Positions 1 through 5,192 of a stretch of DNA of 5,192 nucleotides are shown here, piece after piece. How positions within the stretch are numbered: the first letter of the stretch is position 1; each line of letters opens with the position of its first letter. This stretch comes from a bacterium (GTDB lineage Bacteria; Patescibacteriota; Gracilibacteria; JAUYGZ01): positions 1 through 5,192 of the forward strand of contig JAUYKR010000097.1 in the NCBI GenBank assembly GCA_030699855.1, read 5' to 3'. Made by a program: the position numbers and the translations under genes. Below the pieces are notes generated by a model. It searched no databases and had not been told where the DNA came from. It saw only the letters and a list, made by a program, of their open reading frames with translations.

Positions 1-660
1 AGCCACGCTATACAGCACGCGCAGCACCGAGCTATCGTCGAAGACGAGATCGCTGCAGACACTCACGAAGTTGCCGTACCCGGCATGACCCCTGACCAAA
101 TCCACCACCAGACCCTGGCTGTAAGGAAAAGCGGTATTTAAATGAGGATTATCCGGCGACAGGTGGGTGGTGACAAAGTCGACTCCTCCGTGAGCCGCTT
201 CGCCCTCAATCTCCTCAAATATTTTTCTGGCATATTCATTCGGATTCTGTTCGTAACTGACGATGTCCAGCAAACGCCCCTTGGAGGCCTGATCAAAAGA
301 AACGGCATAGGTAAACCAGGCCGTCAGTCCCATATTGTTTTCGTTCAGACGAAGAAGCTCAGAACGATTAAAGGCGAGATCGCCCTTGCGGTAGGAAAAC
401 AAGCCGGGAACCGGAGAAACCTCGAAGGTGTATCCGCTTCGCGGGCAACTGAAGTCATGCAGAACCGTCTTGTGCTCGCCGATAATTTCCCCGGCCAGAA
501 AATCACCGTGCTGCTGAAGCAGCTGAGTCAGTCCGGTAAAGAACACCAGGCCCACGATCAAAAAGATTTTCTTCCAGGGCAGCGATGGATCGTGAAGATA
601 GCGCGGATCGCGACCGACCTTGAGCTGTCTCTGACTTTTCTTTTTGTTTTTCTTTGCCAT
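1..660 (-). CDS. Membrane-anchored protein of unknown function, C-terminus cut by window edge
   Basis: The minus strand is open without a stop from ATG at 660 to the left edge, giving 220 residues. The product begins MAKKNKKKSQRQ, a strongly basic cytoplasmic tail. A single hydrophobic segment follows at about residues 31-48 (IFLIVGLVFFTGLTQLL), and then a soluble, mixed-charge region with two Cys (72 and 202). By the positive-inside rule the bulk of the protein should lie outside the membrane, as in a signal-anchor protein. No family motif is recognised. The start is supported by the absence of any in-frame ATG further upstream as far as the promoter, by a good promoter 45 bp upstream, and by the typical Lys-rich opening. 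No Shine-Dalgarno site is seen; the leader before the ATG is A-rich. The overlapping plus-strand frame at 142-675 is its shadow. The reading frame is secure; the function is unknown. Confidence 0.85.
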   Translation of the reverse strand, partial: MAKKNKKKSQRQLKVGRDPRYLHDPSLPWKKIFLIVGLVFFTGLTQLLQQHGDFLAGEIIGEHKTVLHDFSCPRSGYTFEVSPVPGLFSYRKGDLAFNRSELLRLNENNMGLTAWFTYAVSFDQASKGRLLDIVSYEQNPNEYARKIFEEIEGEAAHGGVDFVTTHLSPDNPHLNTAFPYSQGLVVDLVRGHAGYGNFVSVCSDLVFDDSSVLRVLYSVA

Positions 661-705
661 TTTTCGCTTTTTTAGACCGACTTTGATGTTTTTTGGGATC
701 CTTTC

Positions 706-734
706 ATTATACCAAATTTTGCCCATTCAATCAA
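706..734 (-). promoter_or_regulatory. Sigma-70-type promoter with extended -10 for the membrane-protein gene
   Basis: On the minus strand there is TTGATT (734-729), a 17-bp spacer and a consensus TATAAT (711-706). TGG directly precedes the -10 box, making a TGn extended -10. Transcription would start near 699, giving a leader of about 40 nt before the ATG at 660. This is the best promoter match in the window. Confidence 0.8.
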
Positions 735-742
735 TGGGCAAA
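718..742. repeat. Perfect 10-bp inverted repeat, candidate operator
   Basis: TTTGCCCATT (718-727) is exactly complementary to AATGGGCAAA (733-742), with a 5-nt centre. It covers the whole -35 box (729-734) of the minus-strand promoter and lies upstream of the divergent LCP gene. Because it sits inside the promoter rather than after a gene, a protein-binding operator is more likely than a terminator. A terminator is also disfavoured because no T-run follows on the plus strand. The binding protein is unknown. Confidence 0.6.
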
Positions 743-745
743 GCC

Positions 746-773
746 TTTCAAGTCACCTCTATTCTGTTAGACT
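746..773 (+). promoter_or_regulatory. Weak candidate promoter for the LCP gene
   Basis: TAGACT (768-773) is preceded by TGT, giving a TGn extended -10 that matches 4 of 6 consensus bases. The only nearby -35 candidate is TTTCAA (746-751) at 16 bp, a poor match. If used, the RNA would start near 780 and carry a leader of about 77 nt that includes the hairpin at 808-829. Confidence 0.25.
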
Positions 774-784
774 TTCCTTCGTTC

Positions 785-829
785 CCTTAGCTCAAAAAAG
801 ACCTTTCGATCAAGCTAAGGAGCTTGATC
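785..829 (+). promoter_or_regulatory. Structured leader with two mutually exclusive hairpins upstream of the LCP gene
   Basis: GATCAAGCT (808-816) pairs perfectly with AGCTTGATC (821-829) around the loop AAGG, a 9-bp stem. Competing with it, CCTTAGCT (785-792) is complementary to AGCTAAGG (813-820), an 8-bp stem that uses the same central bases. A third possible pairing joins 802-810 with 849-856, with one bulged base, and would cover the bases abutting the start codon. No T-run follows the hairpins, so they do not form an intrinsic terminator as written. Whether they regulate anything is inference. Confidence 0.45.
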
Positions 830-860
830 CTGAGCAATAGCTACTCTAATCGAAGGATGA
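826..860 (+). repeat. Repeated leader module, copy A, ending in the LCP start codon
   Basis: The box GATCCTGAGCA (826-836) and the 13-mer AATCGAAGGATGA (848-860) are 11 nt apart, and both recur in the same order at 4560-4570 and 4611-4623. The ATG at 857 lies inside the 13-mer. The GAAGG just before the ATG touches it, which is too close for normal Shine-Dalgarno pairing. From memory, the pattern CCTGAGC, a short gap, then TCGAAGG resembles short palindromic repeats dispersed in many environmental bacterial genomes. Confidence 0.6.
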
Positions 861-2242
861 AAAAACCCTCACCAAAGAACCTGCATCAATCGCTGTTTCG
901 TCGCCTGCTGCGCACCATCCCCACCAACAAAACCGAATATCATCAGAAGAAAGTTCCCTTCTTCCTGTTGCTGCTGACCGTTGTCGTCAGCGGCTACATC
1001 GTCTTTCGCGCCATTTCCGCCGTGGAGCAATACCTTGACCATTTTGAACTGAGCGATTTAGTCAGTATTTTTTCCGAAGACCTGGACGTCGACCAACACC
1101 AGCGCACCAATATTTTGATCCTGGGGGTGGGCGGCGGTATACACGACGGAGCCGACCTGACCGATACCATTATGATCGGCTCATTGCATAAAAGTAGCGG
1201 TCATGCCGGTCTGCTCTCGCTCCCCCGCGACATCTGGCTGGACATCCCCGGCTACAAAGCCGGACGGATCAACCGGATTTACGAGGGGCTTAAGCCCGTT
1301 TACGGCTCCGAGCAGGCTTTGAGCATTTTGAAGGGCGGCATAGAGAACATGAGTAACCTGAACATCCCCTATTACATCAAAGTTGACTTTGATGCCTTTA
1401 AGGGGCTTGTAGATTTGCTGGAGGGCGTGGAAGTGGAGGTGCTGAAAAACATCTATGACACGCAGTATCCCAAGGAGGATGGCAGCGGCTACGAAACCTT
1501 TGCCATCGAGGCCGGACTGCAAACCATGGATGGAACCACCGCTCTCAAGTTCGTGCGCTCACGCCATTCAACCTCCGATTTCGACCGTGCCCAACGCCAG
1601 CAATTGGTGATCAGTGCCATGAAGAGACGAGCCGCTGAGCTCAAGTTGTTCCGCTCTCCGCTGAAGTTAAAGCAGATCTACGAAGAATTAGCCGAGCACA
1701 TCGAAACCAATTTGAAAGTGACGGAGATGATCAGCCTCGCTCGCTTCGCTCGCGACTTTGATACGGAAAACATCAGCTCGGCCGTGCTGAAAGATCAGGA
1801 CGTGATCGACATGGGCAGCTTTTTTTACACCCCCGAGCGCCAGTACTATGGCGGAGCCTTTGTCCTGATCCCCGACGGGGACAGCTACCGGGACGTGCAG
1901 AAATTCACCCGCTTCCTGTTCGACTCGCCGGAATTCTTTCAGGAAAAAGCCAGCGTTCAGATTCTGAACGCCACCACCAAAACCGGCCTGGCGGCCGAAA
2001 TCGGAAATCGTTTAATCAAGTTCGGCTTTAACGTCCAGCGCTACGACAACGCCAGAGAAAAAACCTATCAGACCAGTTTTTTTATCATCAATCATCCGGA
2101 AAAGACTCAGGCTACCGAGGCCGTACTGCAAGAGCTGTACCCAAAAATGCTCAAGCTTCGCGGCGAACCCCCAGAGCCAGTTGACGACAATTATGACATC
2201 ACCATCGTGCTGTCCTACGATTTGATTCCGGTACAGGAGTAA
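857..2242 (+). CDS. LytR-CpsA-Psr (LCP) family cell-wall polymer ligase with C-terminal LytR_C domain
   Basis: The product is 461 residues. LCP enzymes are membrane-anchored and transfer lipid-linked polymers (teichoic-acid-like or other glycopolymers) onto peptidoglycan, acting on the outer face of the membrane. A basic N-terminus is followed by one membrane segment (about 33-54) and an LCP domain at about 84-257. The visible family motifs are NILILGVGGG (85-94), the DTI motif (LTDTIMI, 101-107), SLPRD with the conserved Arg124, KAGRINRIYEG (134-144), and RSRHSTSDFDRAQRQQ (234-249), which matches the R..R...DF.R..RQ signature of the pyrophosphate-binding site. A LytR_C domain follows at about 366-456 (VQILNATTKTGLA). 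I chose the ATG at 857 over the TTG at 824 because MKKPSPKN is a typical opening and no other ATG precedes the membrane segment. The AAGGAG at 817-822 is only 1 nt from the TTG. The exact polymer substrate cannot be read from the sequence. Confidence 0.95.
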   Translation: MKKPSPKNLHQSLFRRLLRTIPTNKTEYHQKKVPFFLLLLTVVVSGYIVFRAISAVEQYLDHFELSDLVSIFSEDLDVDQHQRTNILILGVGGGIHDGADLTDTIMIGSLHKSSGHAGLLSLPRDIWLDIPGYKAGRINRIYEGLKPVYGSEQALSILKGGIENMSNLNIPYYIKVDFDAFKGLVDLLEGVEVEVLKNIYDTQYPKEDGSGYETFAIEAGLQTMDGTTALKFVRSRHSTSDFDRAQRQQLVISAMKRRAAELKLFRSPLKLKQIYEELAEHIETNLKVTEMISLARFARDFDTENISSAVLKDQDVIDMGSFFYTPERQYYGGAFVLIPDGDSYRDVQKFTRFLFDSPEFFQEKASVQILNATTKTGLAAEIGNRLIKFGFNVQRYDNAREKTYQTSFFIINHPEKTQATEAVLQELYPKMLKLRGEPPEPVDDNYDITIVLSYDLIPVQE

Positions 2243-2256
2243 AACCTCCTCCGTTC

Positions 2257-4464
2257 CTACAGCGTCCTCTTCCGCTTCTCCACCCGGTACGACTGCAGGG
2301 TATCTCCCACCTCGACTTTGAAGGCGCCCTCGTAGCGAATTCCACACTCGTGGCCGACGGCCATTTCCTTGACCTGGTCCTGTCCTTTTTGCAGACTGGT
2401 AATTTTTCCTTCACCCACCAGCTGGTCGCCGCGGATCACCCGCAAAGCCACCTTGTTTTCCATCTTGCCCTTGTCCACCTTGCAGCCCAGAATCATCTCT
2501 TTCTTTTTTGAGAAGAAAATCTGCAACACCTGAGCCTCTCCGATTTCCACCTCGAGAATTTCCGGATCGAGCAGGCCTTCCAGAATCAAATGAATTTCTT
2601 CCAGCATTTTGTAGATGATCCGCTGGTGGCGGATTTCCACTCCCAGCTGATCGGCTTGTTTCTTCACGGTCGTGGGAGTCTCCACGTGGAAAGCGAAGAT
2701 CACCGCAGCGCTCATAGCCGCCATGTTCACGTCATTGGAGGTCACGTTTCCAATTCCACTGTGGATCACCCTTGCGTTGACCTCGTTGGACTCGAGCTTG
2801 GAGATACTGTGATGAATGGCTTCCAGGGTGCCCTTGGTATCGGCCTTGACGATAATTTTGAGAGTTTTCAGCTTCCCCTCTTTTATGCGCGTCACCAGTT
2901 CGACAAAGGAATTGGCATGAGCAATCAGCCTGCGCTTGGAGGCAATTTTTTGCGCCAGCGAACGGACGGTTTTATCATCCTTGGCCACGATCAGCAGGTC
3001 TCCCGCCATCGGCACTTCGGACAGGCCGGCGATGAGTACCGGACCGGAAGGCCCGACGGCCTTGAGGGTTTTTCCCTTATGATCCATCATCTTCTTCACC
3101 CGCCCGAAGGCTCCGCCCACCACCACGTTGTCCATCACCTGGAGGGTACCGGTGCTGACGATAACGGTGGCAATCGGGCCCAGGCTTTTGTCAAGATGGC
3201 TTTCGATCACCGTTCCCACCGCTTCGCGGTTGGGATTAGCCTTGAGATTCTTAACCTCCGCCACCGCCTGAATAGTGTCGAGCAGCACGTCGATGTTGGT
3301 TCCCTTGAGAGCGGAAACCGCTACCACCGGCACGTCTCCTCCCCACTCTTCCAGTTGCAACTCCAGACGCTGGCCCAAGTCGGCTTTAACCTTATTCACG
3401 TCCGCGTTTTCCTTGTCGATCTTGTTGATAGCCACGATGATAGGCACTCCGGCCTCCTTGGCGTGGTGAAACGCCTCCTCGGTCTGGGGCTTAACCCCCT
3501 CGTCGGCGGCAACCACCAAGATGGCGATGTCCGTCACCCGCGAACCGCGGGCGCGCATGGCGGAAAAGGATTCGTGCCCGGGGGTGTCAATGAAGGTGAT
3601 GCGCTTGCCCTTGTGGGTGATCTGATAGGCACCGATGTGTTGGGTGATGCCCCCGCTTTCTTCAGAAACCACATCGGAGTGACGAATGGTATCGAGAATT
3701 TGGGTCTTGCCATGATCGACATGGCCCATCACCACCACCACCGGCGGACGCTCGCTCAGATGATCTTGATCATCCTCACCCACGAAGCTGCTCAGATCTC
3801 CACCCATGATGTCTTCGATGGAGGCCTGTTCGCGCTTCTTGGTCACTTTTACATGAAAGTCCTGGGCGATGATGGCGGCGGTATCGAAGTCAATCTGCTG
3901 GTTGATGGTGGCCAAAATGCCGTTCTTCATCAGCTCACCGATGACTCGCGCCACCGGAATGCCGGAACGCTGGGCAAACTCATTGACGGAAATCACTTCC
4001 GGCAATTCCAGAATGCCCGTGTCGGTGCGGAGGGTGGCCTCTTCCACGCCGGTATCCTTGGCCAGCTCATCTTTTTTCTTCACCTTTTTCTTGCCTTCCT
4101 TTTTTCCGGCGGTGGACTTTCGCTGCTGGTCTTTGATTTCCCGCTCCATACCCTCCACAAACGCCTCCTCAAATTCCTCAATCTTATTCTGCGGCCCCTC
4201 GCTGACTTCCGGCTGCCCATCTTGCTCTTCCTGCCCATCCTCCTGCTGAATTTCCTCTTCTTCCCGATCATCGTCTTTCTCCTGCTCTTCCTCTTGCTCT
4301 CCTCCGCCATCCTTGTGGACAGCCTCCTCGAGAATTTTGGCGTTTGCTTCGGTCACTTCCATGGCCGACTTCGGGATATCGAGATCCAAAAAATCAATGT
4401 AATCGCGGATGTCCGCGACTTTCACCCCCAGCTTATCGGCAAGATCGACTAACTTAACGGCCAT
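2257..4464 (-). CDS. infB: Translation initiation factor IF-2
   Basis: The product is 735 residues: the GTPase that brings formyl-Met-tRNA to the 30S subunit and promotes 50S joining. An IF2_N-like helical domain lies at about 1-50 (MAVKLVDLADKLGVKV). An acidic Glu/Gln/Asp-rich linker follows (about 51-110), then a Lys-rich stretch (119-132) and a second IF2_N domain (about 153-207). The G domain starts near 239: G1 GHVDHGKT (247-254), G2 GGITQ (271-275), G3 DTPGH (293-297), G4 NKID (347-350) and G5 SALKG (384-388). Domain II (about 413-500) and domain III (about 533-600) come next. The fMet-tRNA-binding domain IV is at the C-terminus, with GHECGIRYEGAFKVEVGD (704-721). The frame is open to an ATG at 4530, but I place the start at 4464 because homologues begin MAVKLVDLA-like and a promoter lies at 4492-4520, so the extra 22 residues would not be transcribed in full. 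No Shine-Dalgarno site is seen. infB usually sits with nusA and rbfA; here it appears alone, flanked by unrelated genes. Confidence 0.97.
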   Translation of the reverse strand: MAVKLVDLADKLGVKVADIRDYIDFLDLDIPKSAMEVTEANAKILEEAVHKDGGGEQEEEQEKDDDREEEEIQQEDGQEEQDGQPEVSEGPQNKIEEFEEAFVEGMEREIKDQQRKSTAGKKEGKKKVKKKDELAKDTGVEEATLRTDTGILELPEVISVNEFAQRSGIPVARVIGELMKNGILATINQQIDFDTAAIIAQDFHVKVTKKREQASIEDIMGGDLSSFVGEDDQDHLSERPPVVVVMGHVDHGKTQILDTIRHSDVVSEESGGITQHIGAYQITHKGKRITFIDTPGHESFSAMRARGSRVTDIAILVVAADEGVKPQTEEAFHHAKEAGVPIIVAINKIDKENADVNKVKADLGQRLELQLEEWGGDVPVVAVSALKGTNIDVLLDTIQAVAEVKNLKANPNREAVGTVIESHLDKSLGPIATVIVSTGTLQVMDNVVVGGAFGRVKKMMDHKGKTLKAVGPSGPVLIAGLSEVPMAGDLLIVAKDDKTVRSLAQKIASKRRLIAHANSFVELVTRIKEGKLKTLKIIVKADTKGTLEAIHHSISKLESNEVNARVIHSGIGNVTSNDVNMAAMSAAVIFAFHVETPTTVKKQADQLGVEIRHQRIIYKMLEEIHLILEGLLDPEILEVEIGEAQVLQIFFSKKKEMILGCKVDKGKMENKVALRVIRGDQLVGEGKITSLQKGQDQVKEMAVGHECGIRYEGAFKVEVGDTLQSYRVEKRKRTL
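4198..4312 (-). repeat. Low-complexity purine-rich tract encoding the IF-2 acidic linker
   Basis: The coding strand is almost all G and A in long runs of GAG, GAA, CAG and GAT codons, giving residues about 51-90 rich in Glu, Gln and Asp. IF-2 linkers vary greatly in length and sequence between lineages, so this is expected to be disordered. The complementary pyrimidine tract opens several long spurious frames on the plus strand. Confidence 0.7.
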
Positions 4465-4467
4465 GTT

Positions 4468-4496
4468 TTGTAATACGCTAAAAGCTTGGCTAGAAT
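4468..4496 (+). promoter_or_regulatory. Candidate promoter for the Cys-rich small gene
   Basis: On the plus strand there is TTGTAA (4468-4473), a 17-bp spacer and TAGAAT (4491-4496, 5 of 6 consensus). The -10 box overlaps that of the opposing infB promoter almost base for base. Transcription would start near 4503 and carry a leader of about 117 nt containing both hairpins before the ATG at 4620. The -35 box is only a 4 of 6 match and the promoter starts inside the infB 5' end. Confidence 0.35.
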
Positions 4497-4520
4497 AGGC
4501 GAGGAAAGCCATTTTGTAAA
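4492..4520 (-). promoter_or_regulatory. Sigma-70-type promoter for infB
   Basis: On the minus strand there is TTTACA (4520-4515, 5 of 6 consensus), a 17-bp spacer and TATTCT (4497-4492, 4 of 6). Transcription would start near 4485, leaving a leader of about 20 nt before the ATG at 4464. This supports 4464, rather than 4530, as the start of infB. Confidence 0.6.
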
Positions 4521-4528
4521 GCAGGATC

Positions 4529-4562
4529 ATCCGAACTCTGGAGTAAGCTCCTGAGTTCGGAT
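4529..4562. repeat. 15-bp hairpin (one mismatch) between infB and the Cys-rich gene
   Basis: ATCCGAACTCTGGAG (4529-4543) pairs with CTCCTGAGTTCGGAT (4548-4562) around the loop TAAG, with one mismatch. It lies upstream of the infB -35 box and would be in the leader of the plus-strand gene. It runs directly into the box GATCCTGAGCA, as the hairpin of copy A does. TCCTGAG occurs twice, at 4549-4555 and 4562-4568. No T-run follows on either strand, so it is not a standard terminator. Confidence 0.65.
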
Positions 4563-4623
4563 CCTGAGCATCTCTTATTTTATTTTCGGCTCCAGAGAGC
4601 CGAGTTTCTCAATCGAAGGATGA
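4560..4623 (+). repeat. Repeated leader module, copy B, ending in the start codon of the Cys-rich gene
   Basis: GATCCTGAGCA (4560-4570) and AATCGAAGGATGA (4611-4623) are identical to the boxes of copy A, with a 40-nt rather than an 11-nt gap. The gap holds a second hairpin, TCGGCTC (4586-4592) pairing with GAGCCGA (4597-4603) around CAGA. The ATG at 4620 is inside the 13-mer, as in copy A. Confidence 0.6.
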
Positions 4624-4862
4624 GCTTCATCAAATCCATTCTCAGCTATCTGAACGCCGCCCAGCGGCCGGCGGAGATTCCGCCCTACAAAAAGCTGTGC
4701 TGTATGAAGTATATTGTTGAGAAACAATGCAAGCGCTGTCCCTTTCGTCAGATCGATCCGGAGGCGGCTATGCAAAAAGCCCTGAATGAATGCCGGGATA
4801 AGCGAAGAGGGACCTACAAGCACGAGGGCTTGGAGATTGAGTACAATAATCAGTATGGGTGA
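4620..4862 (+). CDS. Small Cys-rich protein of unknown function
   Basis: The product is 80 residues and I do not recognise a family. It has five Cys at 27, 28, 37, 40 and 58. CC at 27-28, CKRCP at 37-41 and a lone Cys at 58 would suit a small zinc or iron-sulfur site, but that is inference. There is no signal peptide or membrane segment, the composition is mixed and basic, and the C-terminus is rich in Tyr, Asn and Glu. Codon choice (CTG, GCC, AAG, GAG) resembles that of the LCP gene, which favours this strand over the antisense frame at 4575-4823. The start ATG has the same 13-nt context as the LCP gene. Its stop lies 3 bp from that of the convergent gene on the right. Confidence 0.65.
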   Translation: MSFIKSILSYLNAAQRPAEIPPYKKLCCMKYIVEKQCKRCPFRQIDPEAAMQKALNECRDKRRGTYKHEGLEIEYNNQYG

Positions 4863-4865
4863 GGA

Positions 4866-5183
4866 TCACGCTGAGGGCACATCTTCACCACCACGCGAAG
4901 CGGGAGGTACTGGAGGCTTCGCCTCGTCAACAGTCTGCTGAAGTTTTTTCCAGGCTGCATCAAAGTTTTCTAGAGTGACTGGATAAGTACCGGTAAATCT
5001 GTCGCTTTCGATATCTCGAGGAACAGGATGGGGAACATTTGGCAGTTGACTCATAAGTTGCTGAAGGACGGCCAAGAGTCGTGGTTTGGTGATTAATGGA
5101 AAGGCCAAAGCCACCAAACAGAGCAGGTCATATTCCATCAAAGCCTGAGTAGATCGTTCTGGAGTGGTAGCAGAGTGCCCCAT
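4866..5183 (-). CDS. Hypothetical protein, possibly 5'-truncated by the window edge
   Basis: The product is 105 residues from the ATG at 5183, ending TGA at 4866. The frame stays open upstream of that ATG to the window edge (codons ATA AAA TCT), so the true start may lie outside. No family is recognised. The N-terminal half is hydrophobic and Leu-rich (DLLCLVALAFPLITKPRLL, about residues 19-37) but broken by Pro, Lys and Arg, so it is more likely a helical core than a membrane span. The middle is Pro-rich (LPNVPHPVP), and the tail (KPPVPPASRGGEDVPSA) looks disordered. Codon endings are richer in A and T (CGA, CCA, ACT, TCT) than in the neighbouring genes, which suggests a different origin or weaker selection on codons. 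Confidence 0.55.
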   Translation of the reverse strand: MGHSATTPERSTQALMEYDLLCLVALAFPLITKPRLLAVLQQLMSQLPNVPHPVPRDIESDRFTGTYPVTLENFDAAWKKLQQTVDEAKPPVPPASRGGEDVPSA

Positions 5184-5192
5184 AGATTTTAT

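Noticed and set aside
142..675. A 177-residue plus-strand frame at the left end
   Set aside because: It overlaps the minus-strand frame that is open to the window edge. The minus frame has a clean basic tail plus membrane segment and a near-consensus promoter; the plus frame has neither.
824..856. TTG at 824 as the LCP start, with AAGGAG at 817-822 as its ribosome binding site
   Set aside because: The spacing is only 1 nt and the site is buried in a 9-bp hairpin. The ATG at 857 gives a more typical N-terminus.
2012..2414. Minus-strand frames over the 3' ends of the LCP gene and infB
   Set aside because: They cross two well-supported genes and show no coding character of their own.
2590..4452. 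A 620-residue plus-strand open frame lying wholly within infB
   Set aside because: It is antisense to a gene with all IF-2 motifs. Its product is a His- and Leu-rich string with no recognisable domain, as expected from reading GC-rich codons and the purine tract backwards.
4465..4530. A 22-residue N-terminal extension of IF-2 starting at 4530
   Set aside because: The -10 and -35 boxes of the infB promoter lie inside this stretch, and the IF2_N domain starts naturally at the ATG at 4464.
4586..4610. Intrinsic terminator at the CGGCTC/GAGCCG hairpin
   Set aside because: No gene ends here on either strand, and the bases after the stem lack a T-run in both directions.
4575..4823. An 82-residue minus-strand frame opposite the Cys-rich gene
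   Set aside because: It has no promoter or leader signal, it runs through the hairpin region, and the plus frame has codon choice like the neighbouring LCP gene.

Overview
The window is bacterial and gene-dense, with a base composition slightly GC-rich by eye. It holds five protein-coding genes in alternating orientation: a left-truncated membrane protein (minus), an LCP-family cell-wall polymer ligase (plus), translation initiation factor IF-2 (minus), an 80-residue Cys-rich protein (plus) and an unrecognised protein that may run off the right edge (minus). No RNA gene, CRISPR array or transposase is visible. The LCP enzyme with a LytR_C domain implies a peptidoglycan wall carrying attached polymers. 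No start codon has a normally spaced Shine-Dalgarno site. This would suit a candidate-phylum lineage with weak SD use, but the window alone does not fix the taxon, and that placement is a guess.

Layout. Positions 1-660 (minus) encode at least 220 residues of a protein with a Lys-rich N-terminus and one membrane segment; its C-terminus lies beyond the left edge. Positions 661-856 form a divergent intergenic region with a strong minus-strand promoter, a perfect 10-bp inverted repeat over its -35 box, and a structured leader for the LCP gene (857-2242). The LCP gene converges on infB (4464-2257, minus) with only 14 bp between stop codons. Positions 4465-4619 are a second divergent region with overlapping promoters and two hairpins, leading to the Cys-rich ORF (4620-4862). 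That ORF converges, 3 bp apart, on the last minus-strand gene (4866-5183 or beyond).

The most interesting signal is shared by the two divergent regions. Each plus-strand gene is preceded by a long hairpin with a 4-nt loop that runs into the box GATCCTGAGCA, and then, after 11 or 40 nt, by the identical 13-mer AATCGAAGGATGA, which contains the start codon itself. This looks like either a dispersed palindromic element that has supplied the 5' leader and start codon of unrelated genes, or a shared RNA regulatory leader. The genes themselves belong to housekeeping (infB), envelope assembly (LCP protein, membrane protein) and unknown categories, and there is no evidence that they act in one pathway.
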